DNA from: Helicobacter suis HS1 | Lineage (GTDB): Bacteria > Campylobacterota > Campylobacteria > Campylobacterales > Helicobacteraceae | Direction: 5' to 3' | Length of the DNA: 64,000 nt | Assembly (NCBI RefSeq): GCF_026000295.1 | Contig: NZ_AP026769.1 | Span: forward strand, 1,612,001 to 1,676,000 | Shown: positions 18,183-29,399 of the stretch, in pieces | Position numbering within the stretch: position 1 is the first letter of the stretch | Layout of the letters: the number at the start of each line of letters is the position of its first letter | Position numbers and translations under genes: made by a program | Notes under the pieces: model-generated | Database searches by the model: none | What the model was told of the DNA's origin: nothing | The model's input: only the letters and a program-made list of their open reading frames with translations

Positions 18183-19637
18183 ATGGATAACCAAACCCCC
18201 ATTCAAGATTTAGAAAACCTCCCCGCTACTCCTAAGCTTGAACCCGATACTAGCGACATAGCAGACTTAATCAAACCTAGCCAAATCCCTACAGCTGACT
18301 TATACAAAGACTTCACCCTCAAGCTTGAGGAGGCGCTTGAAAATAATAATAATTGGAAAGAACAAGTTTATTGGTGCCTAGATGGGCTAAATAGGCTACT
18401 GAATGCCTTTATTGACTTTAGAAAAGTGCAAGATGACAGCCTAAAAGAGTTGCCCAAGATTGAGGCACAAACTGAATACATCAAAGATCAAGTTAAACGC
18501 ATTGAGCAGATCAGCCAGACATATAATGCCTACTTTGATGAGTTCAACTACATTATGGGCAAGAACAACGGCCTTATTAATCAAAACTTCGCCTATGTGC
18601 AAAATGAAATCAGCCTAGCCAATAGCATTCTGACACAGACTACTAACAATATCCACGATATTTTAAAGTACAAGTCTGAAGTAGAAAGCACCTTAAGTAA
18701 GCTTAATGCCTTGCCAGAAGCCCAAAAACGCTTAAATGAGTTATTTAGTAAGTCTGAAGCCTATTTAAACGATCTTAACAAGGCTACAATAGAGGCACAA
18801 ACTAGTATAGGACAACACAGCATAGAAGCCCAAAACGCCCTACAATCTCTAAGAGGCCAGCTAGATACTAATTTAAGTCAACGCGCTTTAGAACTCCAAA
18901 ACAGCCTAAAAAGTCTTGAGAGTAGTTTGGCTGAAAATGTCAAACAAAAGTTAGAACAAAACAATAATAAAATTGAGGAGTACAAAAAGCTAGCCCAAGA
19001 AAAGATACAAGAAATGGCGCGCTATTTAGCTGTAGCGATCAAGTTAAGAGATTATGCACAGGCCACTCAAAAAGCCCTAGATCAAATCCTGAAAGAGGCG
19101 CTAGATCAAATCAACGCCACTACCGCTCACCAAAAGTTAGCCATAGAAACCCACACAAATAGCCTAATTGATCAAAGTAAGGAAAGTATCAAAGAGTATC
19201 AAAAATCCATGATTAAGGAATTCAACAAAGATAGCGCCCCACTAGCTGCAGCTCTAGCCACCATTCAAACACTTCTTGAAAAACTACAGGCTAGATCAAC
19301 TAAATTAGGCCTAGACTTCACCACCACAACCTATACAGAAAACGCCACTTTTGCAGTGCCTAAAGCAGGGATTTACTACTACGTGTTTTTGCAAGCAGGG
19401 GCGGGTAGTAACACCGACGGGAATAACCAAAATATAACGAGCTTTGGCGATAAGCTAAGTATCAGCAACACCAGCACCGCTACAAGCGGCACTGTAAAGA
19501 GTGCTTGGCTTAAGCTAGAAAATCAAGAAAATATTAGTATTAGTGTGGCTAGTGGAGGCTTATGCGTAGTTAGCTATGCAACTAGGTTGAAGCTTGAAGA
19601 TGTGGCTAAGGATAGTATCGCTACAGAAGGTGCGTAA
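18183..19637 (+). CDS. Long coiled-coil tail-fibre-like protein
   Basis: A 484-residue protein. An N-terminal Pro-rich segment is followed by about 280 residues of heptad-like helix rich in Gln, Ser, Asn and Lys, then a beta-rich C-terminal domain of about 110 residues (TTTYTENATFAVPKAGIYYY onward) with Gly/Asn-rich loops. Rod plus terminal beta domain is the usual form of phage fibres. Receptor binding is inferred. GGAAACA precedes the start. Confidence 0.5.
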   Translation: MDNQTPIQDLENLPATPKLEPDTSDIADLIKPSQIPTADLYKDFTLKLEEALENNNNWKEQVYWCLDGLNRLLNAFIDFRKVQDDSLKELPKIEAQTEYIKDQVKRIEQISQTYNAYFDEFNYIMGKNNGLINQNFAYVQNEISLANSILTQTTNNIHDILKYKSEVESTLSKLNALPEAQKRLNELFSKSEAYLNDLNKATIEAQTSIGQHSIEAQNALQSLRGQLDTNLSQRALELQNSLKSLESSLAENVKQKLEQNNNKIEEYKKLAQEKIQEMARYLAVAIKLRDYAQATQKALDQILKEALDQINATTAHQKLAIETHTNSLIDQSKESIKEYQKSMIKEFNKDSAPLAAALATIQTLLEKLQARSTKLGLDFTTTTYTENATFAVPKAGIYYYVFLQAGAGSNTDGNNQNITSFGDKLSISNTSTATSGTVKSAWLKLENQENISISVASGGLCVVSYATRLKLEDVAKDSIATEGA

Positions 19638-19664
19638 AGCACAGAAACTACAGGAGAGAACTAA

Positions 19665-20270
19665 ATGTATCCAGACATCAGCGCAGGTAGAGGCGGATTA
19701 GCGCTATTCACTGAAAGTTTGAACAATCTTAGAGGCGCGCATGCCAATATGGCTAATGCTATGCAAAACTTTAGCGCGCAATTGCAAGGTGCAGCTAATA
19801 GCACGCATAGTATCTTAGAAAATGAGGAACAAAAGGCCTTAAAGCAAAAGGTGATCGATCATAACCAAAGAATGGATTTAGCCATGCAAGGCTTTAGAGA
19901 AAATCAGGCTCAAGCCGCACAAGACTACCAGCAACAAGTCTTTAAACACTCTCAGGCAATGGATCGAGTCAATAACGCCTTAAAAACCAATGAACTTAAG
20001 ATAAAGCAAGCAAAAAATCAGGCAGATATTGCAGCCAGTAATGCCGCTACTACCGCCCAAAATGCCCAAAACTTCATACTAGGATCAACTATAGCCACAG
20101 GCGGGGGTGCAGAACACATTAAAGCCGCCCAAAGCCTTAAAAGGCCACTATTAGGCAATTTTAGACCCCCTAACTTACAAAAACCTATGATCAAGACTAA
20201 GATGACCACACCCCCGCTATCCACTCCACAACTCACTACAGCCCAGTTTAACCCAATGATACGCCCATGA
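19665..20270 (+). CDS. Phage virion-region coiled-coil protein
   Basis: 201 residues, rich in Ala, Gln and Asn, predicted to be almost entirely helical up to residue about 140, followed by a Pro/Thr/Lys-rich disordered tail (TPPLSTPQLTTAQFNPMIRP). GGAGAG precedes ATG 19665 and the stop overlaps the terminase start (ATGA). It may be an internal virion or packaging accessory protein; it does not look like a known small terminase. No family recognised. Confidence 0.4.
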   Translation: MYPDISAGRGGLALFTESLNNLRGAHANMANAMQNFSAQLQGAANSTHSILENEEQKALKQKVIDHNQRMDLAMQGFRENQAQAAQDYQQQVFKHSQAMDRVNNALKTNELKIKQAKNQADIAASNAATTAQNAQNFILGSTIATGGGAEHIKAAQSLKRPLLGNFRPPNLQKPMIKTKMTTPPLSTPQLTTAQFNPMIRP

Positions 20271-21817
20271 ATAAAGAGGAAATCAAAAGAGAACTAGCTT
20301 TAAGAGAATTAGGCAAAAGAGACCTTTATACCTTTATCAAACTCAAGTGGGAGCGCTATAACCTAGCGCCCTTTATGGAGGGGTGGCATATTAGATACTT
20401 AGCTAAAGTGCTTGAAAACACTTTGCCAAATAGTGAGGAACTCATCACCCGTTTAATGATCAATATGCCCCCTAGCTATGGTAAAACTGAAATTATCGCA
20501 AGGTGTTTTATCGCTTGGAGTTTAGGCAAAGATCGATCGCGCAAATACTTTTATATCAGTTATAGCGATGATCTGTGTAGAAAGATCGCTAATCAAGTGC
20601 GCGATTTGATGAAGTCAAAATTCTTTAGCTAGATATTCCCCGAACCTTTAGAATTCTTACAAGATAACGCCCAAGAATTTGTGTTAAGAGAAGGCGGAGG
20701 CTTATTTGTTACCACTCTTAAAAGTGCTTTAACAGGCTTTCATGCCCACCAAATCCTAATAGATGATCCAATTAAAGTTTCAGAAATGGGCAGTAAAAGC
20801 GCAATTAAGGCCGTGCATGCCAACTTTAAAGAAAGTGTGCTAAGTAGACTACAAGATAATAAAAGCAACATCACTATCTTAATGCAAAGACTAGGCTTAA
20901 ATGATCTATGCGGCTACTTACTTAATCCTAGAGAGTTTGAAGAAGCTAGTATTGATGAGTGGAAAGTCATAAAGCTACAAGCCATTAATGAAAATCAAGA
21001 AATATATAGCGTGGGTAACTTTAACTATATCCGTCAGCCTAAAGAAGCCTTGTTTAAGCAGCGCCACAATTTAGATCAACTAGAGGAACTAAGACTACAA
21101 ATGGGCAATGATGAATTTAGCGCCCAGTATCAGCAAGAACCCATTAGCACGAGCGGGGGCTACTTTGATGAACAATACTATACAAATGTTTTTGATCATG
21201 AATTAGGCCAGATCAATACCTACATTTTTGTCGATAATGCACTCAGTCTAAAGCAAAGTGCAGATAATCGCGCTGTAGTTGTAGTGGGTGTGGAAAATTA
21301 CAAAAATAGCGCTAGATATGTGGTGTTAGAATGTTATTGTGGCATATGGAGCGAAGAGATCACCATAAGCTATATCTTGCAGGCTAAGGCTAAATTTAAA
21401 GAAGCTAAAACCTATATTGAAAGCGACGGGGGCGGGCTAGTGTTGCACCGCCTATTAATGGTAGAGTTAGCCAAACATAACCAACGCGCTAAAGAGAACT
21501 ACACAGAGGGGCTAAATAATGCGATCACTTGTTATACACCTAGTAGACAAGTCAGCAAAGTAGATAAAATTAAAGCCATGCGACCCTATTACAATACGGG
21601 CTATCTAGTCTTTAGCCATACCTGCAGCAATCAAGCCCAGATCAAAAAAGAACTCTTTAGTTTTAACCCAGATAAGCCCTTTAAGCAAGACGATACCATA
21701 GACGCGCTAGCTAGTGCAATCAACCACCCAGAGGTTAAACCCCCCTTTATTAGCCAAAGTAACAACACCTACAAATCCCAAACCCATACTAGCACTAAGC
21801 GCACATGGAGGATATAG
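20267..21817 (+). pseudogene. terL: Phage large terminase (TerL) with an in-frame TAG
   Basis: The ATPase half contains a Walker-A-like INMPPSYGKTE (near residue 68) and a Walker-B-like ILIDDP near residue 165. The nuclease half has FVDNALS near residue 322, YIESDGGG and DDTIDAL, typical acidic clusters of TerL RNase-H-like nucleases. TAG at 20630 interrupts the frame, but translation continues in the same frame with IFPEPLEFLQDN, so a single substitution (for example GAG to TAG) explains it. Full length would be 516 residues, normal for TerL. TerL powers DNA packaging through the portal encoded 7.6 kb downstream, an unusual separation. Confidence 0.75.
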
Positions 21818-21863
21818 AAAGCCGCGCAAATGCCACAATAGGCAATAATGCAAACCTAGAAAG

Positions 21864-21980
21864 CCAAAAAAAGAGAAAAGGCAAGAGTGTTGGAGTGGCT
21901 TAAATGTGGCTTAAATAAGCAAGTTTTAAGATTATAGTATTAGGCTTAGCTATCTTGAGTATGATAGGCTAAAGTTAAAC
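21864..21980. repeat. Phage intergenic repeat, copy 1
   Basis: This lies in the 325-bp gene-free gap between terL and the polyvalent gene. From AAAAAAGAGAAAAGG through GGCTTAAAT, TTAGGCTTAGCTA and TGATAGGCTAAAGTTAAA it matches 28914-29030 with roughly nine of ten bases conserved. A shorter related piece is at 31219. The copies sit before the polyvalent gene and before the portal gene, which suggests a shared control region. Confidence 0.6.
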
Positions 21981-21987
21981 AAAGCCT

Positions 21988-22140
21988 AACCCTTGAAAGA
22001 TTTTAAAAATTTAGCTTAAATACACTCACTCTAGGCTAAGCACATCTTAGTTAGGCAGAACTCTAAGAGCAAGGTTTTAAAAGCTAGCCTAGAGTAAACC
22101 CTACCCCTTGATAAACTTTTTAAATGTAGTCATACTCCGA
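21988..22140 (+). promoter_or_regulatory. Two phage promoter-like elements before the polyvalent gene
   Basis: AACCCTTGA at 21988-21996 and ACCCCTTGA at 22103-22111. The second is followed after a 17-base spacer by CATACT and then by the ATG at 22143, suggesting that transcription starts very close to the start codon. The first is in the context CCTAACCCTTGAAAGATTTT, nearly identical to the element at 29265. Confidence 0.5.
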
Positions 22141-22142
22141 TC

Positions 22143-25100
22143 ATGGCTACACTAGACTTTAACAAATTAGAACAAGACGGAATAGACACTAAGCAAGTTT
22201 TAGACTTTGTAAAATCTAGCAATAGCAACTTTAACCACGCAGAACTAGAAAAGTATTATGAAAGTCAAGGCTTTAATCAGGCGCAGATTAATAGTGCCCT
22301 ATACAATGATCTTAAGACTTTAGGCACTAATTTAAACATTGAACCACTCCAAACAACACCACAACTACAGCCCACTAGCTTAAATGTAACAGATCACCAA
22401 GATGACCTAACAAATACGCTTGAAGTTGTGCCTACTAAAGCCCTTGATCCAACAAAGAATACAGCGCCACAGAATGAGCTATTAGCCCAAACTAATACTA
22501 ACAAAAGCCCTTTAGAGAGCTCTAGGGCTGTAAGTGAACAAGATGTAAAAGCGCCACAAAGTAGCCCTAGCGCTAAGAGTGTTACAGAAAGTCAAGAGCT
22601 CTACACAAGCAAAAAACCCTTTAGTTTAGAGGATTTAGAACAACGGGCAAGTAAGCTAGATAGCCTATTTAACCAACTCACCCCAGACATGCTTAAAAGC
22701 AAAGAAGCAAAAAAACAAGACTTAGAATTAGATAGCCTTGTTCAAGAAGCCATAGAAAACAGAGTGCCTTATGCAAAACTCCCGGAGGCAATGAAACAAC
22801 ATTTAACCTACAAAGGCCTTTATGGGGGCGATCTAAGATTAAATAAGGGTGAAAGAGAATACAAGGCAGAAATCACCCGCCAAAGTATTTTAAAAGTTAA
22901 GAATGCTAAAGACTTAAGTCAGGAACAGAAAAGCCAAATCTATCGCGATAGAAACATCTTAACGAATTACTTTAATAGCTTATTCAAAGATGAAAACGAG
23001 GACTTAAAGGAATATCAAGAAAATTTAAAATCTCAAGCGATCACTAAAGACCTCCAAAAGGCCATAACGCTGTATGACAATATCGCACCCGGTAAAAGTG
23101 TAGCTAGTTTGATCTTTGGGAGTGATCCTAAAGAAGTGGCAGAATATAGAAAAGGCGCAACAGATATTGCTAAAGGTTTAGGGTTTGATAACTTAGAGTT
23201 TAGCAACAAGGGCGAGATTTACGCCATTAAAGATAACAAAACCTATAAAAATAATGATAGTTTCTTTGATAACTTTAAAAACATTATTGCTGCCAATGCA
23301 GGCAGTATAACAGGGAGTTTAGTAGGCAGTCTAGTAGGCGCAGCTAAGGGGGCAAGCAGAGGCAGCAGAGGCGGATTAGTAGGCACTATTGCAGGCGGAG
23401 CAATTGGGGCATTTGTTGGAGGTGCAGGTGATGCAGCCCTAACTAATTTTGTGCTAAACCGCGATCAAAACTTCAACGAAACAATCAAACATGCCACACA
23501 AGAGGGGTTATTAAGTGTAGTGGGTGATGTTGCCTTTATGGGCGCAGCTAAGGCTATTGCTAAAGTAGGCGACATTCCTAAAGCTTTAGGTAGAGCTAGT
23601 GATTATCTACCCGTAGTGGGCACACTTAAGCGGGCAATGAGTGGAAATGATAGAGCCGCACAAAGACTTATCAATCAGGTTTACACTCCAGAACAAGAAC
23701 AGGCCTTAAAAGAATTTGGGCAAAGCTTTGGAGGTGGGACTAAATTTGAAAATGCTAAAAGCCCACTAAGAGAGAAAATAGCAAGTAGTTTTGGGGAGGA
23801 TAGCGGGGCGCTTAAAGCCTTTGATAGTGCTTATAATATTCTAACTTTGCCCACACATACAGAGAGACAAGAGGGCTTTATTAGGGCTATTAGAGCCGAT
23901 GAGAGCGGGAATTTATTAGCCTTTCTAACTGAAGCGGATCTTAACAAAATCGCAAGTAGAGCCCCTTAAAAGTATTCTAAACAAGACTACAGCAAACCTA
24001 AAAGAACAGCTTGAAAATCTCCAGCTAAATAAGGGCGATATAAAGGCAATCTTTGATGATCTAGAAAAAGGCACTAAGGAAAGTTATAACGACGCTATAG
24101 ACAAAACAATCCCAGCGGTGCTAACAAACGATATTAAGACCACACTAAACCCAGAGAATAAAGCCAATGGATTAAGTTTTAACCAGTTTAAAGCCGAGTT
24201 AAAAGATCAAGGTTTAGATCAAGAGGCTAAAGGCTTTTTAAATGTGATTGAGAAAAACATTTATAACCCTGCAGGGGTGAACTTTAGACAACTCAATAGC
24301 TCTCTTAAGCTCCTTAATGCTTATCACAAGAATACTAAAGACCCTAACTTTAAACAGGTGAGAGGGACTTAGTTAGAAGGGTTTTTAAGAAGAGACATTA
24401 AAGCAGGCATTGATAACTTATTTGAACAACTCCCTAAAAATAAAGTAGATCAATACAAAGAACTCTACAACACCGCGCTAAATGATTATGCGACTATGAA
24501 ACAGACCCTAAAAGATGTTAAGAAATTAGGGCTAAGAGATGCGCACAATAGCACAGAAAAAGCCCTTGATAGCCTTATTAAGTTTACTAAAGGGCAGGGT
24601 GATAAGCTAGATAATCTCAGTGCCATTAGCAAAGGTTTAAGTAACTCTAATAGAGAAGTCTTAGAACTTAATATGCTTGATAGACTTTTTAAAAAATCCC
24701 TTGTTGATGCCCAAGATATTAGCGTGCTAGATAGCTTTAAGTTTATGAATGCGCTAGAGGAACTTAAAGAGAGTAGTTTTAAAACTCAAGGCGCTAAAGA
24801 CTTTATAGAAATTGCTAAGGGCTTTCATAGATTATTTAATCAAGATAGCGCTATTGCTAAAGCGCTTAAGCCCACTACGGGGGGAACTATTGGAAGTAGT
24901 ATTGCTACTAGTGTAGGCGGGGCTGCACAATTCCAAGTTACTAAAGCCGCCTTTGGCTTTATTGTTAGAACTCTGCCCTATATCCCCTTTGCTAAAGCAC
25001 TCAATGATAAAGTAAGTGGTGCAGCACTCAGATATCACATTAAAGCCGCATTAAATAAGAGCCACAGCATAGAGGCCTTTAAACAAAATCTTAACAAAAT

Positions 25101-28100
25101 CGCAAGTAGAGCTGAATTTAGCAACGCTACTAGAGCCCTAATTAGAGAGATTGAACAGAATTTACCTAAGAGTGTGGAGGGTGGGGGCACTCAAACAAAT
25201 ATAGAGGGGAGAGCTCTACAAAATGAAGTGCCTGTAAAGGTACAAGATCAAGCACAAGTAGTTAAGGCACAAGAAATACAAGATACAGAATTAGCGCCTA
25301 AGAGTGTGGGCAACACACCCGCAGCAGAACAAACACTACCCACTAAAACCAAATTAGAAAGAGATTTAGCCCCACAAGAAATACACGAGGTAATTAGCAA
25401 GTGGGATTTAAGCGCCACAAGTAATAAGAGTGGCAAACAAAGATTAGTGGTTGCTAGAGTAGAAGCAAAGGAGGCAGAAGAACTAACAAAAGCCCTTGAA
25501 TTCACAGGTGAGAGGGACTTAGTCCGAGAGATCGACTCCCACCAAGTGATCCACGCCCTTAAACAACATGGCGATATAGCCAAAGAAGCGCAAAGAGGGC
25601 AAATTGCGATCAACTTAGAGGATATTAGCCACTACATAGACACCATAAAAGAAGCCGACTTTAAGCATATCCAAGATAATAGGCGCGTGTTATATGCTAA
25701 GCAAGTTAACGGGCATGTTGTTGTGATAGAGGAGGCGTTAAGCGGGCAAGATAAATTAAGATTTTTTGATATGTGGAAACAAAGAGGCAAGCTTAATAAG
25801 GAAGTATTGCTATCCCACAGCCAACGCCCTAACACGACTTCAAGCCTTAATCTTGAAGGCCATATGCCTAGCAATATCACGACCCCTCCTACGCCTTCCT
25901 CAAAGGGATACGACTTAGACCGAACTCTAAGCAGGGGTTATCAGCCAGAGGCTACTAAATCCCCCCTTAAAAGTCAAGAGACTAACACTAATAACTACAT
26001 TGATGTAGAAGTGATCGATCACCCTAAAGCACTCCCCTACAAGACTACAGGACAGATTTATAAAGAGGCTAAAGCTAAGGGTTTAAGCTATGTAGAGTTT
26101 AAGGCTTTAAGAGATCAAGAAAAAGCCACTAGAGCCCTACACACCACAAGATACATTGAGTTTAAAAAAGCTGAAAGTCAAAACATTAAAGATTTGCTAG
26201 ATTCTAGTAAACCCTTAAGAATGCTTAAACCTACTGAAATTACAGAGAGATTATTAGATCAGGTTAAAAAGCACAATGCTAAGGTGTGGGTTGGAGAACT
26301 TAAAGATTTAACATTAGCTAATCAACTTAAGCTAGATACAAACCACCCCATTAAAATTACCTTTAATGGTAGTTCACTTACCCATGTAGAAAAACAACAC
26401 GGCCAACATTCCATTCACTATCTTAAAAACAAACAACCCCCAGTAGGGATACAAGATATTAGGGAGTATCCTAAAGTGATCAATGAGGCGGATGTAAGCA
26501 AGATTATAGAAAACAAAGACGGCCAAAAGCTATTAGCTAGTGCTAAACAAATTAACGGGTATTTTATGGTGGTAGAGACTATTAGCACAAAACACAATGA
26601 GCTAAAACTTAAAACACTTTATAAGGAAAATGGAGAGTGGAGTAAAAATAAAATCTTTAGCGATAATGGCAACATGGGTTTACGACTATCTAAAGATAGC
26701 GAAGACTCGCTAAGCCCTAAACCTAGTGTCCACTTAGACGCACGACCCCAAGTTACCACCCCCGATAGTAGTAGCCTCCCCCTTAAAAATCAAGATGAGT
26801 TAACCCCTGAAGTACAAGAACTTCTAACTAAAATTAGGCAGGATTGGAATAACAAAGTTAACAGCAATTCTAAAACAGACTTTCAAAAAGCCGTGAACAA
26901 ACATTTAGGCTTAGAAAATGGTAATTATTCCCCTAATCTATCGCCTGATGTGAAAAAGGCCTTAAAGCATAGCTATGATCAAGATAGTTTGAGTATTGCT
27001 AAGGGAATTGAAATAGACTATCCGATTAAAGCCACCCAAACCCTACCCTACTTCAAAACCGCTTTAGAAAATCCAGATTATCTCTTGCAAAACTTAAGGG
27101 GGGAATTGAAATTTATAAAAAAAATAGATGAGGATCATTACGCGGTAGTGCAGTGGAATAGGTATTTTAACAGCTTTGATCCTAAAAAGGATACCCCATA
27201 TTGGCGCTTAGAATTATGGGATCAAGAATCGCTAAAAAGTGAACTTAAATACACTAATTCAACCGACCCTATAGATTTAGCAAGAGGATTTACTAGCAAA
27301 CAGATACATAATGGCCAATTAGGCTTTAGCAAAGAGGAAGTAAACAAATGGCGTTTAGAGGAACTAGAAAGAAGTAATGCACACAAAGCAGCATTACAAA
27401 AAGATATAGAGGAAATGGTCAAAGAAGAGACCTCAAAAAAGAACACTAAACCCAAAAAAGCCAAAGATTATAACCAGCCTGAAAAGATCAGTTTAGATAA
27501 TTTATACAAAGTCTCTACAAATCTACCGGTGAATGCGAGCTTTGGGAAAAATTATACTTCCTATCGGTGGAATGGCAAGAAAGAAAAGGCCATTGAGGGG
27601 CTTTTACACTTAATGTATGAAAAAACGCGCAGGAGTGGCCAAATTGCCCCCGCATTCTACAGACAAGATTTAGGCGGCATTGATGTATATACACAATTTG
27701 AACTTAAAAGCATTGGAGGCTCTGGTATCAAAGATCAGCCCAGTAAAGGCCTAGAATTACTTAAAGATCAACCACAAGACTTTTTAACACCTGTTGGGCA
27801 AGCTAATAAAGACTTTCAAAAATGGCGCAACACCCATTTAGCAGCTTATATTACTAAAACGATCTTAGAGGGTGATGTAATAGAAGTAGGTCATAATAAA
27901 GTCATTTTGAGCATGAGAGATACCTACAATGGCAAGATATGGGATATTGAAGCAGGAATACATTTTACAAACAATGCAGACCCCAGCCAGCCTAAGCGTT
28001 ATATGCTTGAGGAGTTTAAAGTTAGGGAAGTCAAAGAGAAACCCGCATTAAGTAGAAGTGAGGGAAAGACTTCCACTACTAAATCAGAAAATCAAGAAAT

Positions 28101-28552
28101 CCCCCATAATAAAGCCTTTGGTACAAACTTTAAAGAGTTTTACCATGATCCTAAAGGGGCAATTGCTAAACTCATAGAGGTTAAAGAAGGCCAAGTTGCA
28201 GGGGCATTTTATAGAGAGGATTTAGGCGATATAGATTTGGTGTGGGGGGGAATTTAGAGATCAAGGTGGTAAGCTTAAAGGGCATGGACTAGCTAAGATC
28301 GTAGAAAAACACCTTGATGACTTTAAAGGGTTTGAGGGGAATAGTGCACTTGAGAAGTTAGGTAGGGGGTTGGAGGAAATAGTAGAAAATGGAAAAGTAG
28401 TTATGCAAGAAAACCAAAGAGCTACGATTGTATGGCACGAAGGGAAACACTTATACAAAGTGGGACTTAAAAATAATTGGATGGGCAAACCAACTAAAAA
28501 TAGATGGATTGTAACCGCCTATCAAGATAACAAGGTGAAGGAGAAGCCTTAA
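22143..28552 (+). pseudogene. Giant phage polyvalent protein with multiple BECR-nuclease-like domains
   Basis: One gene of about 2,135 codons shown in three frames. Residues about 1-180 are low complexity. A Gly/Ala hydrophobic region (SITGSLVGSLVGAAKGAS) lies near 383-430. At about residues 1085-1225 (EIDSHQVIHALKQHG ... LYAKQVNGHVVVIEE) and 1380-1505 (THVEKQHG ... QINGYFMVVE) there are two PBECR3-like domains. At the C-terminus (AFGTNFKEF, GAFYREDLGDIDLVWG, RATIV, WIVTAY) there is a PBECR2-like domain, preceded by a diverged copy (AFYRQDLGGIDVY). Breaks: frameshift near 23962 and TAG 24370, each inside a short copied block, and a +1 slip in G7 at 28244-28250. Such proteins are thought to enter the cell with phage DNA and act on the host or rivals. 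Confidence 0.7.
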
Positions 28553-28578
28553 AGATTATCCACTCCAAAGGCTTTACT

Positions 28579-28598
28579 AGTAACGAGACTCTGTTACT
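28579..28598. terminator. Small stem-loop after the polyvalent gene
   Basis: AGTAAC and GTTACT form a 6-bp stem, extendable inside by GAG/CTC with one bulge, 27 bp after the polyvalent stop. There is no clear U-run, so terminator function is only possible. Confidence 0.3.
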
Positions 28599-28642
28599 AA
28601 ACTCCAAAAGAAACATTACCATAACACCCCTTAAATCCTAAC

Positions 28643-28892
28643 ATGAATATCAAACTTACCACCACCCTAACCTTGTTACTCACCGCCTGCACCCCCCCGC
28701 GTTATCTACCAAAAGGTTTATATCCCCACTAAGTGTAATATTATTAAGCCAGAGAGACCGCCTAAAAGTTTGCACTTTATAGATTATCTGAAAGAGTTGT
28801 TGATCTACACTGAAAGGCTAGAAAAAGATTTAGAGTTTTGCACAAAAGAGATTAAGCCCACACCTACAAACCCCGCACAAGTGGCACAATAA
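28643..28892 (+). pseudogene. Outer-spanin (Rz1-like) lipoprotein, frameshifted in a C7 run
   Basis: ATG 28643 opens a lipoprotein signal peptide, MNIKLTTTLTLLLTAC, with the lipobox LTAC. After the cysteine, C7 at 28692-28698 shifts the frame to an early stop. Reading six C instead gives VIYQKVYIPTKCNIIKPERP, the Pro-rich, Cys-containing sequence typical of Rz1-like lipoproteins of epsilonproteobacterial phages, and runs to TAA 28890 (82 residues). Outer spanins bridge to an inner spanin to fuse membranes in the last step of lysis. It is too short for simple ORF lists and is far from the holin cassette. Confidence 0.6.
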
Positions 28893-28913
28893 CCATATCT
28901 AAACCATTAGAGA

Positions 28914-29030
28914 GCTAAAAAAGAGAAAAGGGGCAGAGTGTTGGAGGGGCTTAAATGGGGCTTAAATAAGAGAGATTTAAGCTTATAGAATTAGGCTTAG
29001 CTAGCTTGAGTGTGATAGGCTAAAGTTAAA
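28914..29030. repeat. Phage intergenic repeat, copy 2
   Basis: Diverged duplicate of 21864-21980 (AAAAAAGAGAAAAGG, GGCTTAAATAAG, TTAGGCTTAGCTAGCTTGAG, TGATAGGCTAAAGTTAAA). It opens the gene-free leader that runs to the portal start at 29412. That leader also contains a copied block, a promoter-like element and a stem-loop. Confidence 0.6.
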
Positions 29031-29167
29031 AACACATAACTATGGACACTTGCTACAAGTGAGGCGCATTAATTAGCCTAGAGCTCCACACCGCCCAACA
29101 AATGCCCATAACAACGCGGGTTTAAAGGTGTGTGAGAGCTCTACTAGGTGAAATAACACCCTTAGAA

Positions 29168-29218
29168 AAAACATGGCTCTAGATAATGCTATTGTAAGAG
29201 TGCGCCCCGGAGCGCTAA
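29168..29218 (+). repeat. 51-bp copy of portal gene sequence in non-coding leader
   Basis: Identical to 30316-30366 within the portal gene (offset 1148). It has no start, frame or function here and belongs to the series of offset-locked copies described in the findings. Confidence 0.85.
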
Positions 29219-29264
29219 GTGGGCGCTAGAGCCCCGCATTCACTCCCTACAATTCACAAATCCT

Positions 29265-29310
29265 AACCCTTTAAAGATTTTACAAACTTTGCTAATCTAG
29301 CTAAATCCGT
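29265..29310 (+). promoter_or_regulatory. Phage promoter-like element before the portal gene
   Basis: CCTAACCCTTTAAAGATTTT at 29262-29281 is a one-base variant of the element at 21985-22004. CTAATCT, about 19 bases after the first box, could serve as -10. The portal ATG follows 120-150 bp downstream, leaving a structured leader. Confidence 0.45.
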
Positions 29311-29337
29311 TGCTGATTATTCCTTTGTAGAACGGAT

Positions 29338-29399
29338 CTTGTGGCGGGTAACCCTAAACCTTCTAAATGGCACTTAGAAACACACTCTCCCGCCACAAG
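29338..29399. promoter_or_regulatory. Stem-loop in the portal leader
   Basis: Perfect 11-bp arms CTTGTGGCGGG (29338-29348) and CCCGCCACAAG (29389-29399) enclose a second hairpin, TTCTAA-7-TTAGAA. The structure ends 12 bp before the portal ATG and partly abuts its ribosome site (AAAGG). It could regulate translation or be a DNA-level signal such as a packaging site. Confidence 0.5.

Noticed and set aside
25248-25613. Long antisense ORFs in the polyvalent gene and other phage genes
   Set aside because: They mirror high-quality coding on the plus strand, lack ribosome sites and have Ser/Leu/Cys-rich shadow composition.
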